Under the pieces are notes generated by a model. That model did not search any database, was not told where the DNA came from, and worked only from the letters and a program-made list of their open reading frames with translations. DNA of 64,000 nucleotides from Pseudomonas paraversuta (GTDB taxonomy: Bacteria > Pseudomonadota > Gammaproteobacteria > Pseudomonadales > Pseudomonadaceae), in the NCBI RefSeq assembly GCF_904063065.1, contig NZ_CAJFCL010000008.1, positions 186,001-250,000 on the forward strand, written 5' to 3'. Shown one piece after another: positions 26,004 to 33,509 of the stretch (within the stretch, counting starts at the first letter, position 1; every line of letters begins with the position of its first letter). A program made the position numbers and the translations under genes.

Positions 26004-27440
26004 ATGACCCTATACGTCAACCTCGCCGACCTGCTCGGTACGCGCATCGAACAGGGCTTTTATCGCCCCGGCGACCGCTTGCCTTCAGTGCGTGCATTAA
26101 GCGCCGAACATGGTGTGAGCCTGAGTACGGTGCAGCAGGCGTATCGGTTGCTGGAGGACAATGGCCTGGCTTCGCCGCGCCCCAAGTCCGGATACTTTGT
26201 ACCGATGGAGCGCCAGTTGCCGGCCTTGCCGGGCATGGGCAAGCCCGCTCAGCGGCCGGTGGAAATTTCCCAGTGGGAGCAGGTGCTGGAACTGGTGCGC
26301 TCGGTGCCGCAAAAGGATGTGATTCAACTGGGGCGCGGCATGCCCGACGTTACTGTGCCGACCATCAAGCCGTTGTTGCGCAGCCTGGCGCAAATCAGTC
26401 GCCGCCTGGACTTGCCCGGCCTGTATTACGACAACGTCTACGGGGTGCTGGCCCTGCGCGAGCAACTGGCGCGCCTGCTGCTCGACTCGGGCTGTCAGTT
26501 GAGCCCCGACGAGATAGTGATCACCACTGGCTGCCATGAAGCGCTGTCATGCAGTATTCGGGCGGTGTGTGAGCCGGGAGATATTGTGGCGGTCGATTCG
26601 CCGAGCTTTCACGGCGCCATGCAAACCCTCAAAGGGTTGGGCATGAAGGCGCTGGAGATACCCACCGACCCGCTGACCGGCATCAGCCTGGATGCGCTGG
26701 AGCTGGCGCTGGAGCAGTGGCCGATCAAGGCAATCCAGATCACCCCCAGTTGCAACAATCCGCTGGGCTACATCATGCCCGAGGCGCGCAAACGGGCCTT
26801 GGTGACCCTGGCCCAGCGCTTTGACGTGGCCATTATCGAAGACGATGTCTACGGTGAGCTGGCCTACACCTACCCTCGCCCGCGGACCATCAAGTCGTTC
26901 GACGATGACGGTCGGGTGCTGCTGTGCAGCTCGTTCTCCAAGACCCTGGCCCCGGGCCTGCGGGTAGGCTGGGTCGCGCCGGGCCGTTATCTGGAGCGGG
27001 TGCTGCACATGAAGTACATCTCCACCGGCTCCACCGCGCCGCAGCCGCAGCTGGCGGTTGCCGACTTTTTGAAAAACGGTCATTTCGAGCCGCACCTGCG
27101 CAAAATGCGCACCCAATATCAGCGCAATCGCGATTTGATGCTGGGCTGGATCAGCCGCTACTTTCCGCCCGGTACCCGCGCCAGCCGGCCTCAGGGCAGT
27201 TTTATGCTGTGGCTTGAACTGCCCGAGGGGTTTGATAGCTTGCGCCTCAATCGCGCGCTGCTTGAGCAGGGGGTGCAGGTCGCGGTGGGCAGCATCTTTT
27301 CTGCCTCGGGCAAGTACCGTAATTGCTTGCGCATGAACTACGCTGCCAAGCCAACGCTGCAGATTGAAGAGGCCGTGCGCAAGGTCGGTGAAACGGCCAG
27401 CAAATTGTGGGCTCAGGCGGCCGGTCACGCGGACAGTTGA
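26004..27440 (+). CDS. MocR-type GntR regulator with aminotransferase domain
   Basis: 478 residues. A GntR winged HTH occupies the first 75 (PGDRLPSVRALSAEHGVSLSTVQQ). A linker then leads to a class I aminotransferase domain (about 100-470), with the PLP-binding lysine K313 in SFSKTLAPGLRVGW, NPLGYIMP near 253 and IIEDDVYGEL near 277. MocR proteins use PLP-bound amino acids or amines as effectors. It resembles the YdcR/PdxR group. Its 130-bp upstream region is shared with the DUF1127 gene, a possible target. Confidence 0.9.
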   Translation: MTLYVNLADLLGTRIEQGFYRPGDRLPSVRALSAEHGVSLSTVQQAYRLLEDNGLASPRPKSGYFVPMERQLPALPGMGKPAQRPVEISQWEQVLELVRSVPQKDVIQLGRGMPDVTVPTIKPLLRSLAQISRRLDLPGLYYDNVYGVLALREQLARLLLDSGCQLSPDEIVITTGCHEALSCSIRAVCEPGDIVAVDSPSFHGAMQTLKGLGMKALEIPTDPLTGISLDALELALEQWPIKAIQITPSCNNPLGYIMPEARKRALVTLAQRFDVAIIEDDVYGELAYTYPRPRTIKSFDDDGRVLLCSSFSKTLAPGLRVGWVAPGRYLERVLHMKYISTGSTAPQPQLAVADFLKNGHFEPHLRKMRTQYQRNRDLMLGWISRYFPPGTRASRPQGSFMLWLELPEGFDSLRLNRALLEQGVQVAVGSIFSASGKYRNCLRMNYAAKPTLQIEEAVRKVGETASKLWAQAAGHADS

Positions 27441-27455
27441 ACGGGGCACCGTACG

Positions 27456-29006
27456 TTGAAATCACTCTGCATGTTGTTTTTCGCGCTGTTGCTGGGAGGT
27501 TGTAGCACCTTGGATGTACCTCGAGAGTCAAGTCAGGCTACCCCCGCGGTGGATTCATCCTTTGGCCGCTCGATCATGGCTCAGGCGGCGCCCTACCGGG
27601 GCCGCTCGGGGTTCCGTTTATTGCCCAACAGCGGCGAAGCGTTCCGGGCCCGGGCAGAGCTGATTCGCAATGCGCAGAGCAGTCTTGATCTGCAGTACTA
27701 CATCGTCCACGACGGGCTGAGTACGCGGATGCTGGTTGATGAGCTGCTCAAGGCGGCAGATCGCGGGGTGAGGGTACGACTGCTGCTCGACGACACCGCC
27801 AGCGATGGCCTGGACGATATTCTGGCCACCCTGGCGGCCCATCCCAATATTCAGGTCCGCCTGTTCAATCCGCTGCAATTGGGACGTGGCACGGGGGTGA
27901 CCCGGGCGATGGGCCGGCTATTCAATCTTTCGCGCCAGCACCGGCGCATGCACAACAAGCTGTGGCTGGCCGATAACAGTGCGGCGATTGTCGGCGGGCG
28001 GAATTTGGGCGATGAGTATTTCGATGCTCAGCCGGATCTGAATTTCACCGACATCGACCTGCTCGGAGTGGGGCCGGTGGCTGAGCAACTGGGGTACAGC
28101 TTCGATCAATACTGGAACAGTGCCCTGAGCCAGCCCATTGGTGATTTTGTTTCGGCACGGCTGTCCCGGTCGGAGCTGGCCAGGGCGCGGGAAAAACTCG
28201 AGGCGTCGCTCAAACTGGCACAACAACGCAACAACACGCTGTACCAGCAACTGGCTTCGTATGAAACCAGCCCGCAGCTGGATACCTGGCGCAAAGAGCT
28301 GATCTGGGCCTGGGGTCAGGCCTTGTGGGATGCACCGAGCAAGGTGCTGGCCAAGGACGAGCCGGATCCGCATTTGTTGCTGACCACGCAACTGGCGCCG
28401 GAACTGGCCGGGGTGAACAAAGAGCTGATTCTGGTCTCGGCCTACTTTGTGCCGGGTGAAACCGGGCTGGTGTACCTGACGGGCCGTGCGGATGCCGGGG
28501 TCGATGTACGTTTATTGACCAACTCCCTGGAAGCCACGGACGTGCCGGTGGTGCATGGCGGCTATGCCCCCTATCGCAAGGCGTTGCTGGAGCATGGGGT
28601 CAAGCTCTTTGAGCTGCGGCGCCAGCCCGGCAGCCACCCGGGCAGCGGTCCGCATCTGTTTAAACACGGGATGAGCAGCGATTCGAGCCTGCACAGCAAG
28701 GCGATGATTTTCGACGGGCAAAAATCCTTTATCGGCTCGTTCAATTTCGACCCGCGTTCGGGCTTGTGGAACACCGAGGTCGGGGTGCTGGTGGACAGCC
28801 CGCAGCTGGCGGACGAGGCGCGCAAGCTGGCGTTGCAGGGCATGTCGCCGGCCTTGAGCTACGAGCCGACCCTGGAGCAGGGCAAGATCGTCTGGGTAAC
28901 CGAAGACAATGGCCGGTTACATGCGTTGAGCCACGAGCCGGGCAACTGGTGGCGCCGGCTGAACGCCTGGTTCAGCAAGAGCGTGGGGCTGGAGAAGATG
29001 TTGTAA
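27456..29006 (+). CDS. Phospholipase D-family lipoprotein (cardiolipin-synthase-like)
   Basis: 516 residues from TTG 27456; ATG 27471 is an alternative but removes the basic residue of the signal. The lipobox LLGG|C lies near residue 15. Two complete HKD motifs are present: HNKLWLAD near 170 with GGRNLGDEYFD, and HSKAMIFD near 412 with GSFNFDPRS. These mark a ClsC/PLD_2 phosphatidyltransferase or phospholipase tethered to the envelope. It begins 15 bp after the MocR gene and could be co-transcribed. Substrate (cardiolipin synthesis or phospholipid exchange) cannot be told. Confidence 0.86.
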   Translation: MKSLCMLFFALLLGGCSTLDVPRESSQATPAVDSSFGRSIMAQAAPYRGRSGFRLLPNSGEAFRARAELIRNAQSSLDLQYYIVHDGLSTRMLVDELLKAADRGVRVRLLLDDTASDGLDDILATLAAHPNIQVRLFNPLQLGRGTGVTRAMGRLFNLSRQHRRMHNKLWLADNSAAIVGGRNLGDEYFDAQPDLNFTDIDLLGVGPVAEQLGYSFDQYWNSALSQPIGDFVSARLSRSELARAREKLEASLKLAQQRNNTLYQQLASYETSPQLDTWRKELIWAWGQALWDAPSKVLAKDEPDPHLLLTTQLAPELAGVNKELILVSAYFVPGETGLVYLTGRADAGVDVRLLTNSLEATDVPVVHGGYAPYRKALLEHGVKLFELRRQPGSHPGSGPHLFKHGMSSDSSLHSKAMIFDGQKSFIGSFNFDPRSGLWNTEVGVLVDSPQLADEARKLALQGMSPALSYEPTLEQGKIVWVTEDNGRLHALSHEPGNWWRRLNAWFSKSVGLEKML

Positions 29007-29035
29007 CCACCCAGGCCCCTCTGCAGGCGCATGTT

Positions 29036-30181
29036 TTATGCGGCTGTTTGCTCTGCGCCAAAGGCGCCCTGGCGCAACACCAGGATCACCAGCACCAAGG
29101 CTCCGGCGGCCATGAACAGCGGCAAGGCATGGCCGCTGATCCACTGGCTGCCAGCACCTGCGGCCAGCGGCCCGATCAGGCAGCCAATGCCCCATAGCTG
29201 TGCAATGTGGGCATTGGCACGTACCAGCGCGTCGTCACGGTAGCGCTCGCCGATCAGAATCAACGACAGGGTGAACAGGCCGCCTGCGCTGGCGCCGAAA
29301 ATCACCCACAGCGGCCAGATCAACAGGGTATTGAGCAACAATGGCACCGCCAGGCTCGACAGCATCAGCAGCACCGCGCAACCGGTGAACAACGAACGCC
29401 GGGACAGGCGGTCGGCCAGCGCACCAATCGGCAGTTGCAGCAGGGCATCGCCCACCACCACGGTACTGACCATTGCCAGGGCGATGTCGGCGGTAAAGCC
29501 CTGACGCAGGCAATAGACCGGCAGCAGGGTCAGAATCATGGCTTCAAAGGCCGCAAATAACCCTACAGCCCAGGCGATGGCCGGCAAGCCTCGACAGAAC
29601 TCCAGCAAGTCCTTGAAGGTCACGCTGTACGCTTCGGTGACGGGGGCGCCATCGCGGCCCATCAGCAGCAAGGGGGCCAGCGTCAGCAGAGCTACGCCGA
29701 TCCAGAATCCGTAGTCCCCTTCAGAGCCAACCAGGCCCAATAGCAGGGGCCCGGAGAGTTGGCTCAAGGCGTAGGCCGAGCCATACAGTGCGACCAGGCG
29801 GCCGCGCCATTGTTCGACCACCAGTTGGTTGATCCAGCTTTCACCGAGAATAAAAATGATCGTGAGCACTACCCCGATCAGCAGTCGCAGCACCAGCCAC
29901 ACCGGGTAGCTGGGCAGTAACGCCAGCAGCCCGATGGACAGCGCGCCACACCACAAACACAGACGCATCAGGGCCGGCGTACCAAAGCGCGAGGCCAGTT
30001 TGCTGGCCAGGCTGGCGCCCACCAGCACGCCGATTGCCGGCATGGCTGCCATCACGCCAATTGCGAACCCGCCGTAACCCCAGCTTTCGAGCCGGAACGA
30101 CACCAGCGGCATGCTCACGCCCAGCGCCAGGCCGACGCTGAGTACCGAGGCCAGTACGGCGAAGTAAGTCGCCCAACGCAT
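29036..30181 (-). CDS. MFS transporter
   Basis: 381 residues from ATG 30181 (MRWATYFAVLASVLSVGL, AGGAG eight bases before). Twelve hydrophobic helices are visible, with loop 2-3 SKLASRFGTPALMR in place of the canonical G-x3-D-R-x-G-R-R and loop 8-9 GALADRLSRRSLF. It resembles the YcaD/SMF subfamily of small-substrate or unassigned carriers. It lies between the PLD gene (convergent) and kauB; a link with polyamine metabolism is possible from PAO1 synteny (PA5311) but unproven. Confidence 0.84.
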   Translation of the reverse strand: MRWATYFAVLASVLSVGLALGVSMPLVSFRLESWGYGGFAIGVMAAMPAIGVLVGASLASKLASRFGTPALMRLCLWCGALSIGLLALLPSYPVWLVLRLLIGVVLTIIFILGESWINQLVVEQWRGRLVALYGSAYALSQLSGPLLLGLVGSEGDYGFWIGVALLTLAPLLLMGRDGAPVTEAYSVTFKDLLEFCRGLPAIAWAVGLFAAFEAMILTLLPVYCLRQGFTADIALAMVSTVVVGDALLQLPIGALADRLSRRSLFTGCAVLLMLSSLAVPLLLNTLLIWPLWVIFGASAGGLFTLSLILIGERYRDDALVRANAHIAQLWGIGCLIGPLAAGAGSQWISGHALPLFMAAGALVLVILVLRQGAFGAEQTAA

Positions 30182-30225
30182 CGCTGTGCTCCTGTGGATA
30201 ACTGGAAATAAAGGTTTGAAACAAA

Positions 30226-30309
30226 TGTGGGAGCGGCTGCTCGCGATGCTAGCACCGGGGTCCATAGCGCAGACCGGGTGCGATCATCGCGGGCAAGCCC
30301 GCTCCCACA
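30226..30309. repeat. REP pair, variant TGTGGGAGCGGGC type
   Basis: Left half TGTGGGAGCGGCTGCTCGCG from 30226 and right half from 30286 to 30309 (CGGGCAAGCCCGCTCCCACA core) are inverted copies. They fill the gap between the kauB 3' end and the MFS 5' end, both on the minus strand. This is a second REP subtype, different from the CTGCAGGAGCGAG form. Confidence 0.75.
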
Positions 30310-30328
30310 GGGTGTTACCAGTGTTGTG

Positions 30329-31822
30329 TTACAGCTTGATCCAGGTGGATTTCAGCTCGGTGTATTTGTCGAATGCGTGCAGCGACTTGTCACGGCCGTT
30401 ACCCGACTGTTTGAAGCCGCCAAACGGAGCGGTCATGTCGCCGCCATCGTATTGGTTGACCCATACGCTACCGGCGCGCAGGGCTTTGGCAGTCAGGTGA
30501 GCCTTGGAGATATCGGCTGTCCAGACTGCAGCCGCCAGGCCATATGGCGTGTCGTTGGCAATCTGGATCGCTTCTGCGGCGCTGTCGAAGGCGATAACCG
30601 ACAAGACCGGGCCAAAAATTTCTTCCTGGGCGATTTTCATCGCGTTGCTCACACCGTCGAAAATGGTCGGCTCAACGTAGGTGCCACCGGTTTCCTGCAG
30701 GATTCGTTTGCCACCGGCAACCAGTTTGGCGCCTTCGCTGTGGCCGGCTTCGATGTACGACAGCACAGTGTTCATTTGCTGAGTGTCGACCAGGGCGCCC
30801 ACGGTGGTGGCCGGGTCCAGCGGATTGCCCGGCTTCCAGTCCTTGAGCGCTTCGATCACCAGCGGCAGGAATTTGTCTTTGATGGAGCGCTCGACCAGCA
30901 GGCGCGAACCTGCGGTACAGACTTCGCCCTGGTTGAAGGCGATGGCGCTGGCAGCGGATTCGGCAGCGGCTTGCAGGTCGGGAGCATCGGCGAAGACGAT
31001 GTTCGGGCTCTTGCCGCCGGCTTCGAGCCAGATGCGCTTCATGTTGGATTCGCCGGAATAGATCATCAACTGCTTGGCGATTTTGGTCGAACCGGTAAAC
31101 ACCAGGGTGTCGACGTCCATGTGCAAGGCCAGGGCTTTGCCGACAGTGTGGCCGTAACCTGGCAGGACGTTCAGGACGCCAGCCGGAATGCCGGCTTCAA
31201 CGGCCAGTGCCGCAATGCGGATGGCTGTCAGTGGCGATTTTTCGGAGGGCTTGAGGATTACCGAGTTACCGGTCGACAGCGCCGGACCGAGCTTCCAGCA
31301 GGCCATCATCAACGGGAAGTTCCACGGCACGATGGCGGCGACTACGCCGACCGCTTCGCGGGTCACCAGACCCAACTGGTCGTGGGGGGTGGCGGCGACC
31401 TCGTCGTAAATCTTGTCGATGGCTTCACCGCTCCAGCTCAGCGCACCGGCTGCACCGGGGACGTCGATGTGCAGCGAGTCGCTGATAGGCTTGCCCATGT
31501 CCAGGGTTTCAAGCAGGGCCAGTTCTTCGGCGTTTTGCTTGAGCAGATCGGCAAAGCGGATCATGGCGGCTTTGCGCTTGGCCGGTGCCAGGCGCGACCA
31601 GACGCCCGACTCAAAGGTTTTGCGTGCCACTTCTACGGCGCGCTGGGCGTCAGCTGCATCGCAGCTGGCAACTTTGCCCAGCAAGCGGCCGTCGACCGGG
31701 CTGAGACACTCGAACGTTTCATTGGAGACCGCGTCGGTGTATTCACCGTTGATGTAGGCGCGACCTTCGATTTTCAGCTGTTTGGCCCGTTGTTCCCAAT
31801 CAGCACGCGTCAGGGTGGTCAT
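30329..31822 (-). CDS. kauB: Aldehyde dehydrogenase KauB/PauC (gamma-aminobutyraldehyde type)
   Basis: 497 residues with GAGGAGGA before the ATG. The NAD-binding Rossmann core contains FTGSTKIAKQLM. The general-base Glu is in LEAGGKSPNIVFADAP near 268, and the nucleophile C302 is in GEVCTAGSR. KauB oxidises 4-guanidinobutyraldehyde, gamma-glutamyl-aminobutyraldehyde and related aldehydes from arginine and polyamine breakdown. Divergent from the cupin gene with 238 bp between. The gabT2 transaminase gene that I recall next to kauB in PAO1 is absent. Confidence 0.9.
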   Translation of the reverse strand: MTTLTRADWEQRAKQLKIEGRAYINGEYTDAVSNETFECLSPVDGRLLGKVASCDAADAQRAVEVARKTFESGVWSRLAPAKRKAAMIRFADLLKQNAEELALLETLDMGKPISDSLHIDVPGAAGALSWSGEAIDKIYDEVAATPHDQLGLVTREAVGVVAAIVPWNFPLMMACWKLGPALSTGNSVILKPSEKSPLTAIRIAALAVEAGIPAGVLNVLPGYGHTVGKALALHMDVDTLVFTGSTKIAKQLMIYSGESNMKRIWLEAGGKSPNIVFADAPDLQAAAESAASAIAFNQGEVCTAGSRLLVERSIKDKFLPLVIEALKDWKPGNPLDPATTVGALVDTQQMNTVLSYIEAGHSEGAKLVAGGKRILQETGGTYVEPTIFDGVSNAMKIAQEEIFGPVLSVIAFDSAAEAIQIANDTPYGLAAAVWTADISKAHLTAKALRAGSVWVNQYDGGDMTAPFGGFKQSGNGRDKSLHAFDKYTELKSTWIKL

Positions 31823-31894
31823 TCGAGTGTCCTCCTCTTATTAAGAATTGCAGCGCTCAGGCTTTGGCATGGCGCGTCATGGATGCTGTCCGAT

Positions 31895-31974
31895 TCACTA
31901 AAGTGATCAGTACGAGACATCCGCCACCCTAAACCAGTGGCCCTGGAACTTTCAATATATTTGACACATGTGTC
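31895..31974. promoter_or_regulatory. Two palindromes in the kauB / cupin divergent promoter region
   Basis: A perfect 12-bp palindrome GACACATGTGTC lies at 31963-31974 within an AT-rich stretch. An imperfect one, TCACTAAAGTGA, lies at 31895-31906 (10 of 12 positions symmetrical). They are candidate operators for the divergent genes, for example for PauR or another polyamine-responsive regulator. I do not know the binding motif well enough to assign either. Confidence 0.4.
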
Positions 31975-32060
31975 GCAAACGGCAAGGCTTGTTCGTTTTA
32001 ATAAACATCAGCTTTTGTCTTTCTGACCACACACGCAGCAATTTCGGGGGTACAAAAATA

Positions 32061-32423
32061 ATGAGCATTGCCACAATCGTCGACTTCAGCACTGCCAAAA
32101 CCCAGGCTGACCGATTCAGTCCTGCGCCGGAAAAAGTGCTCAAGGGTAATCCGGAGCAAGTTGTCCACAACCATTACGACAGCCCTTGCGGGCAGATGAG
32201 CGCGGGGGTGTGGGAAGGTGCTGTGGGGCACTGGACGGTCAATTACACCGAGCATGAATATTGCGAAATTCTGCAGGGCGTTTCAGTTCTGCGTGACCAG
32301 GAAGGCAACGCCAAGACCCTGCGGGCCGGTGACCGCTTTGTCATCCCTGCCGGCTTCAGTGGCACGTGGGAAGTGCTGGAGCCATGTCGCAAAGTTTACG
32401 TCGTGTTTGAACACAAACCCTGA
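32061..32423 (+). CDS. Small cupin-domain protein
   Basis: 120 residues from ATG 32061. The cupin_3 (DUF861) barrel is seen in GHWTVNYTEHEYCEILQG and LRAGDRFVIPAGFSGTWEV, with metal-binding His/Glu candidates in EHEYCE. Related proteins are (S)-ureidoglycine aminohydrolase-like or sugar-binding cupins of unknown role. It is transcribed divergently from kauB, so it may belong to the same regulon. The A-rich sequence AAAAATAA at its start codon resembles an Hfq/Crc target. Confidence 0.8.
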   Translation: MSIATIVDFSTAKTQADRFSPAPEKVLKGNPEQVVHNHYDSPCGQMSAGVWEGAVGHWTVNYTEHEYCEILQGVSVLRDQEGNAKTLRAGDRFVIPAGFSGTWEVLEPCRKVYVVFEHKP

Positions 32424-32543
32424 GCCGATAGATGGCGGCTGAGGATCGTGGCGCAGGAGGGGTAATGGTGACCATGAAACTGAGTCAGGCCGGGAAATGC
32501 AGGGAAGTGCCGGTCTCACGTTGAACCGTCAGCGCTGAGCAAC

Positions 32544-32579
32544 AAAAAAGGCCCGTATCGTGAGATGCGGGCCTTTTTT
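32544..32579 (-). terminator. Intrinsic terminator of rpmB-rpmG
   Basis: Inverted arms AAAAAAGGCCCG and CGGGCCTTTTTT with intervening TATCGTGAGATG form a strong hairpin followed by T residues on the minus strand, 17 bp after the rpmG stop. The A/T symmetry lets it work in the plus direction for the cupin gene too. Confidence 0.88.
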
Positions 32580-32596
32580 GTAAGAAGTAAAACCAA

Positions 32597-32752
32597 TTAC
32601 TTGATTTTGGCTTCTTTGTAGATCACGTGCTTGCGAACCCGCGGATCGAATTTTTTGATTTCGATTTTGTCCGGAGTGGTGCGCTTGTTCTTATCTGTGG
32701 TGTAGAAATGGCCTGTACCAGCGCTCGACACCAAACGGATCAATTCACGCAT
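32597..32752 (-). CDS. rpmG: 50S ribosomal protein L33
   Basis: 51 residues beginning MRELIRLVSSAGTGHFYTT and ending KHVIYKEAKIK, the full L33 length. The C-x-x-C zinc pairs are absent, so this is the zinc-independent form common in pseudomonads. It lies 11 bp downstream of rpmB in the usual two-gene operon. Confidence 0.97.
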   Translation of the reverse strand: MRELIRLVSSAGTGHFYTTDKNKRTTPDKIEIKKFDPRVRKHVIYKEAKIK

Positions 32753-32763
32753 GATTAGCTCCC

Positions 32764-32997
32764 TTAGATCTTGCCATCGCGGCGGATTTCGGCCAGCACG
32801 ACAGTGATGCCACGCTTGTCGATGATGCGCATGCCTTTAGCAGATACGCGCAGACGAACAAAACGTTTCTCTTCTTCAACCCAGAAGCGGTGATGCTGCA
32901 GGTTCGGCAGGAAACGACGACGGGTTTTGTTATTTGCGTGGGAAATGTTATTCCCAGTCACCGGACCCTTACCGGTAACTTGACAGACTCTCGACAT
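32764..32997 (-). CDS. rpmB: 50S ribosomal protein L28
   Basis: 77 residues, beginning MSRVCQVTGKGPVTGNNISH and ending RRDGKI, the full family length. First gene of rpmB-rpmG. Its messenger has a long leader with hairpins, described under the 5' region. Confidence 0.97.
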   Translation of the reverse strand: MSRVCQVTGKGPVTGNNISHANNKTRRRFLPNLQHHRFWVEEEKRFVRLRVSAKGMRIIDKRGITVVLAEIRRDGKI

Positions 32998-33509
32998 GCC
33001 TCAGCCCTCTAAAACCACATGCCCAACCCGGCATGGGTTGGCCGCTTAATCTCTCAGTCATGGCGCCAGGCGCCGCGTTTCTTTAAGGGTCTTACCGGCT
33101 ACACCTACAAACGAAGGAACCGGGCCCCTAGAAAAGAGCGCTGCTTTATACCAGAAAGACTAAAGAGCAACAACACGAACTGTGGTTTGCTGTAATTAAT
33201 TAAGTCGGCAGTCTAACGGCATTTCGCGCTAAAGCCTATGCCTGCTTGGGTTTTACCGCTCGTCGCGAGATGAAAGGTTTCAGTGCGAAAATTGCGCTTT
33301 ATTGCAGTCGGCGACGGTCGCGACAAGGGCGGACGGGTCTTGATATGGCCGAAAATACCCCCGTTTCGAGCTCTGCAGGCGCCTTCGGCAGCCGCTACAG
33401 GGAACGGATCGTATTAAAAAGTAGTCATTTGTCCATCAGGTCACTAGGGTTAGTCTTTTCCAGACTGCACCTGCAGATGGGCCACATCGACTTGCAAAGG
33501 AAACAGATC
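32998..33509. promoter_or_regulatory. 512-bp divergent control region of rpmBG and the peptide-binding-protein gene
   Basis: No convincing gene. On the minus strand TTGTTG (33168-33173) and TATAAA (33145-33150) are spaced by 17 bp, a good sigma-70 promoter, giving a leader of about 140 nt ahead of rpmB. The leader holds a 7-bp hairpin CCAACCC-GGCAT-GGGTTGG (33023-33041) just before the ribosome-binding site. On the plus side I see no clear promoter; the 88-codon in-frame extension of the downstream gene is judged non-coding. Confidence 0.6.

Noticed and set aside
30227..31906. 559-codon frame antisense to kauB
   Set aside because: KauB motifs and C302 are intact on the minus strand; the antisense frame also runs through a REP element.
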